A stretch of DNA of 16,557 nt from UBA993 sp964485855 (lineage in GTDB: Bacteria; Bacillota; Dethiobacteria; DTU022): positions 1 to 16,557 of the forward strand of contig CAZAKI010000040.1 in NCBI GenBank assembly GCA_964485855.1, given 5' to 3'. Of this stretch, positions 14,275 to 16,557 are shown in pieces. The notes under the pieces are model-generated. The model did no database searches and was not told where the DNA came from. It saw only the letters and a list, made by a program, of their open reading frames with translations. A program made the position numbers and the translations under genes. Positions within the stretch are counted from its first letter, which is position 1. Each line of letters begins with the position of its first letter.

Positions 14275-16498
14275 GGGTTGTTAAGAGTTCTCGGGCTTTT
14301 TCAGGAGAATCGAGAAAAAAATCGGCTTCTGTAAAGGGCGTAAACCCTACTTTAATGCTCCAGGCCTGATCCGGCAGCAGCATAAAAATGTCTTCATCCG
14401 TCCAATCGTCACCCATGGCCAAGATGAAATCCCACTGGTCCTGCTGTTCCAGCCAGAGGCTAACCGCTTTTCCTTTATTAATACTCGCCGGCTTAATTTC
14501 AAGAACCTTTTTGCCCTGCAAAACCTGCAAATCTGTTCCTGAAACAATATCATGGAGAGCATCAGCCAGTTCCTTTGCCCGCAGACTTCCAAGCTCCGGA
14601 TCTGTTTTACGGTAGTGCCAGGCCAGTGCAAAGGCCTTTTCCTCAATAAATGAACCGGGGGTCCTGACACTAAACATTTCAAGAATCGGTTTAATGTTTT
14701 GCTTCCAGTTATCGTTCAAGTCCGGCTCACTTAATTTCCAGTCAAGCCAGGAATTTTTCTTGGCCCAGGCTCCGTGTTCGGCAGCAAGATCCACCCCCGC
14801 TTGGCCCAGCCATTCGCTTAAAAACTGCCTGTCTCTGCCGCTGACAATGACAACATTATTTTTTGGATCTTTTGCCAGGTCTGTCAGCAGCTCTATCAGT
14901 TCTTTATCGGGTACTGCCAAGTCAGGTCTTTTTTTAATCGCGGTCAAGGTCCCATCGTAATCAAGTAGTAATAACCTGCTACCGGCTTTCTTATAATGCT
15001 CTTTTATCTCGCCAAACTTTTGATCAGTCAGAAACCGTTTTCGATCTCGGTCCTGGCGAACCATGGTTAGGGTCAGCTGATTAACAAAATCTTCAGCCCA
15101 ACTAAAGACGTTGTACTTTTTGATTCGTTCAACCATTAAGACATTCGCTTTCTTTTTTTCTTCAGCTCCTAAATTCAAACCTTCGGCTATAGATTGAGTC
15201 AGCATATCGAGATCATTTGGATTTACAACAATTGCTTCCCCCAATTCCGCGGCAGCTCCGGCTGATTCGCTTAAAACCAGGGCACCTTTAGCTTCTGCAC
15301 TCTGACAGGCCAGGTATTCTTTAGCAACCAAATTCATACCATCTCTGAGCGGTGTAACTAAAGCAAGGTCGGCCGCGCTGTACAGGGCAACCAGTTTTTC
15401 AAATGGCAATGTTCGATAGAGGTAGAGAATCGGAGACCAATCAAGCGTATCAAAATGACCGTTGATCTTCCCAACCAGTTCATCGATTTCACTCTTTAAT
15501 AGCTTGTATTCCCGCACCTTGGTGCGCGACGGGACCAAAAGCATTACATATGTAACTTTTCCGTGAAAATTCGGGTAACGTTCGAGAAATTTTTCAAAAG
15601 CTTTTAACCGCTCCGGGATTCCTTTAGTAAAATCAAGGCGATCGACAGAGATAATAATCTTTTCCGTTCCCAGCTTATTATGCAGAGACTTAACTTCTTT
15701 TTGTACTTTTTCAGAGGTCGAAGCATCAATATATCTTTGGGCATCGATACCCATCGGGAAAGTATCGACCTTAATTATCCTGTTATCGGCAATTACCTGT
15801 CCATAGGTTTGATCTTTTCCACGAATACGCAAAACAGAGCTTAAAAAATGTCTCGTGTAATCATATGTGTGAAAACCAATCAGATCAGCACCAAGCATTC
15901 CGGTAAGGATCTCTTCCCGCCAGGGCAAATAACGGAAAACCTCAAACGAAGGGAATGGAATGTGCAGGAAAAATCCGATTGTAGCATCCGGCATTTCCTT
16001 ACGCAACATCGCAGGCAATAGCATTAGGTGGTAATCATGTATCCAGATCAAATCACCGGGTTTGACAACTTCCTGAAGCCGCCGGCAAAATTTTTCATTA
16101 ACCTTTTTATAAGATTCCCATTCAGTAGCATTATAGGTGCTGTAGGTCGAAAAATAATGGAATAAAGGCCATATAGTCCTATTACTAAAACCATGATAAT
16201 ATTTCTTTAGATCGTTATCAGATAAATAAACTGGAAGACAATTATAATTGCCAAGTAAAACCGATTCGAGTTCAGATCTTTTTTTGCTGTTTTTTTCAAT
16301 GATTCCAGGCCAACCCACCCATAATCCATCATGTTCCTGATGAAAAGAAGAAAGACCCGTAGCAAGGCCTCCTACGCTCGGTGTAATTTTTAAACGATCA
16401 CCTTTGGCCGAAACACTAACCGGTAGCCGATTAGAAACAATGACGACTCTTCTGTTCGCAGTCTCCTTTACTTTGTTTTTTTCACTCAACTTGTTCAC
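14264..16498 (-). CDS. otsA/otsB: Fused trehalose-6-phosphate synthase / trehalose-6-phosphate phosphatase
   Basis: Makes trehalose, a compatible solute and stress protectant, in two steps within one 744-residue chain. The GT20 synthase part (about 15-490) joins UDP-glucose and glucose 6-phosphate: VSNRLPVS (21-28), PSVGGLATGL (40-49), HDYH (154-157), SVDRLDFTKG with Arg287 and Lys292, and RDGMNLVAKEY (385-395). The HAD-family phosphatase part (about 505-740) shows DYDGTLT (513-519), VSGRD (552-556), INKGKA (673-678) and GDDWTDED (696-703), so both active sites look intact. Gene callers would start at GTG 16498, with GGAAGAG 12 bases upstream; TTG 16489, 8 bases after GGAG, is at least as likely. 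Its own promoter lies at the window end. The fusion guarantees that the phosphorylated intermediate is dephosphorylated in step. Confidence 0.96.
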   Translation of the reverse strand: MNKLSEKNKVKETANRRVVIVSNRLPVSVSAKGDRLKITPSVGGLATGLSSFHQEHDGLWVGWPGIIEKNSKKRSELESVLLGNYNCLPVYLSDNDLKKYYHGFSNRTIWPLFHYFSTYSTYNATEWESYKKVNEKFCRRLQEVVKPGDLIWIHDYHLMLLPAMLRKEMPDATIGFFLHIPFPSFEVFRYLPWREEILTGMLGADLIGFHTYDYTRHFLSSVLRIRGKDQTYGQVIADNRIIKVDTFPMGIDAQRYIDASTSEKVQKEVKSLHNKLGTEKIIISVDRLDFTKGIPERLKAFEKFLERYPNFHGKVTYVMLLVPSRTKVREYKLLKSEIDELVGKINGHFDTLDWSPILYLYRTLPFEKLVALYSAADLALVTPLRDGMNLVAKEYLACQSAEAKGALVLSESAGAAAELGEAIVVNPNDLDMLTQSIAEGLNLGAEEKKKANVLMVERIKKYNVFSWAEDFVNQLTLTMVRQDRDRKRFLTDQKFGEIKEHYKKAGSRLLLLDYDGTLTAIKKRPDLAVPDKELIELLTDLAKDPKNNVVIVSGRDRQFLSEWLGQAGVDLAAEHGAWAKKNSWLDWKLSEPDLNDNWKQNIKPILEMFSVRTPGSFIEEKAFALAWHYRKTDPELGSLRAKELADALHDIVSGTDLQVLQGKKVLEIKPASINKGKAVSLWLEQQDQWDFILAMGDDWTDEDIFMLLPDQAWSIKVGFTPFTEADFFLDSPEKARELLTTLNR

Positions 16499-16523
16499 TC
16501 CGTTATGAATCTCTTCCTACTAT

Positions 16524-16552
16524 ATTTTATTTACATATCCATGATAGCACAA
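16524..16552 (-). promoter_or_regulatory. Probable promoter of the trehalose gene
   Basis: On the minus strand TTGTGC (16547-16552) and TAAAAT (16524-16529) are spaced by 17 bp, 25 bp upstream of the GTG start. Confidence 0.6.
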
Positions 16553-16557
16553 ACACA

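Noticed and set aside
14347..14960. Open frames within the phosphatase half of the trehalose gene
   Set aside because: Out-of-frame or antisense to intact HAD motifs of the fused enzyme.

Overview
The window looks like ordinary chromosome of an anaerobic, low-to-mid GC member of the Bacillota (clostridial type). The evidence is a ctsR-mcsA-mcsB-clpC stress operon with CtsR operators, strong GGAGG ribosome sites with many TTG and GTG starts, and an oxygen-sensitive Ni-Fe-S carbon monoxide dehydrogenase (CooS) with its CooC maturation ATPase. The genus cannot be fixed from this sequence. No rRNA, tRNA, CRISPR array, transposase or phage gene was seen.

Layout. 1-2171 (minus): the 5' two-thirds of cooS, cut by the window edge, preceded by cooC. 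2172-2545: a 374-bp gap with a probable cooC promoter, stem-loops and a T-shaped palindromic element. 2546-7188 (minus): ctsR, mcsA, mcsB and clpC, with a CtsR box before ctsR and a second CtsR-box-like site between ctsR and mcsA. 7320-9035 (minus): an MgtC/SapB-type membrane protein and thioredoxin reductase. 9215-11933 (plus): an Nfu-type Fe-S scaffold, a terminator, then a cysteine desulfurase and thiI. 11938-12954 (minus): a flavodoxin plus 2[4Fe-4S] ferredoxin protein, convergent with thiI. 13087-14274 (plus): a ModE-type DNA-binding protein without a molybdate domain, followed by two overlapping genes for small paralogous two-helix membrane proteins. 14264-16498 (minus): a fused trehalose-6-phosphate synthase/phosphatase with its promoter.

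How the genes fit together. CooC loads nickel into CooS, which interconverts CO and CO2. CtsR, McsA and McsB control ClpC-dependent proteolysis: McsB marks proteins with phospho-arginine and inactivates the CtsR repressor. The cysteine desulfurase probably feeds sulfur to ThiI for 4-thiouridine in tRNA, and perhaps to Fe-S assembly with Nfu. The trehalose enzyme makes a compatible solute. The least explained parts are the ModE-like/membrane-pair locus, the second CtsR site, the palindromic element at 2414-2491, and a long inverted repeat spanning the convergent ends of thiI and the ferredoxin gene. I did not find a clearly new multi-gene system; these are the best leads.
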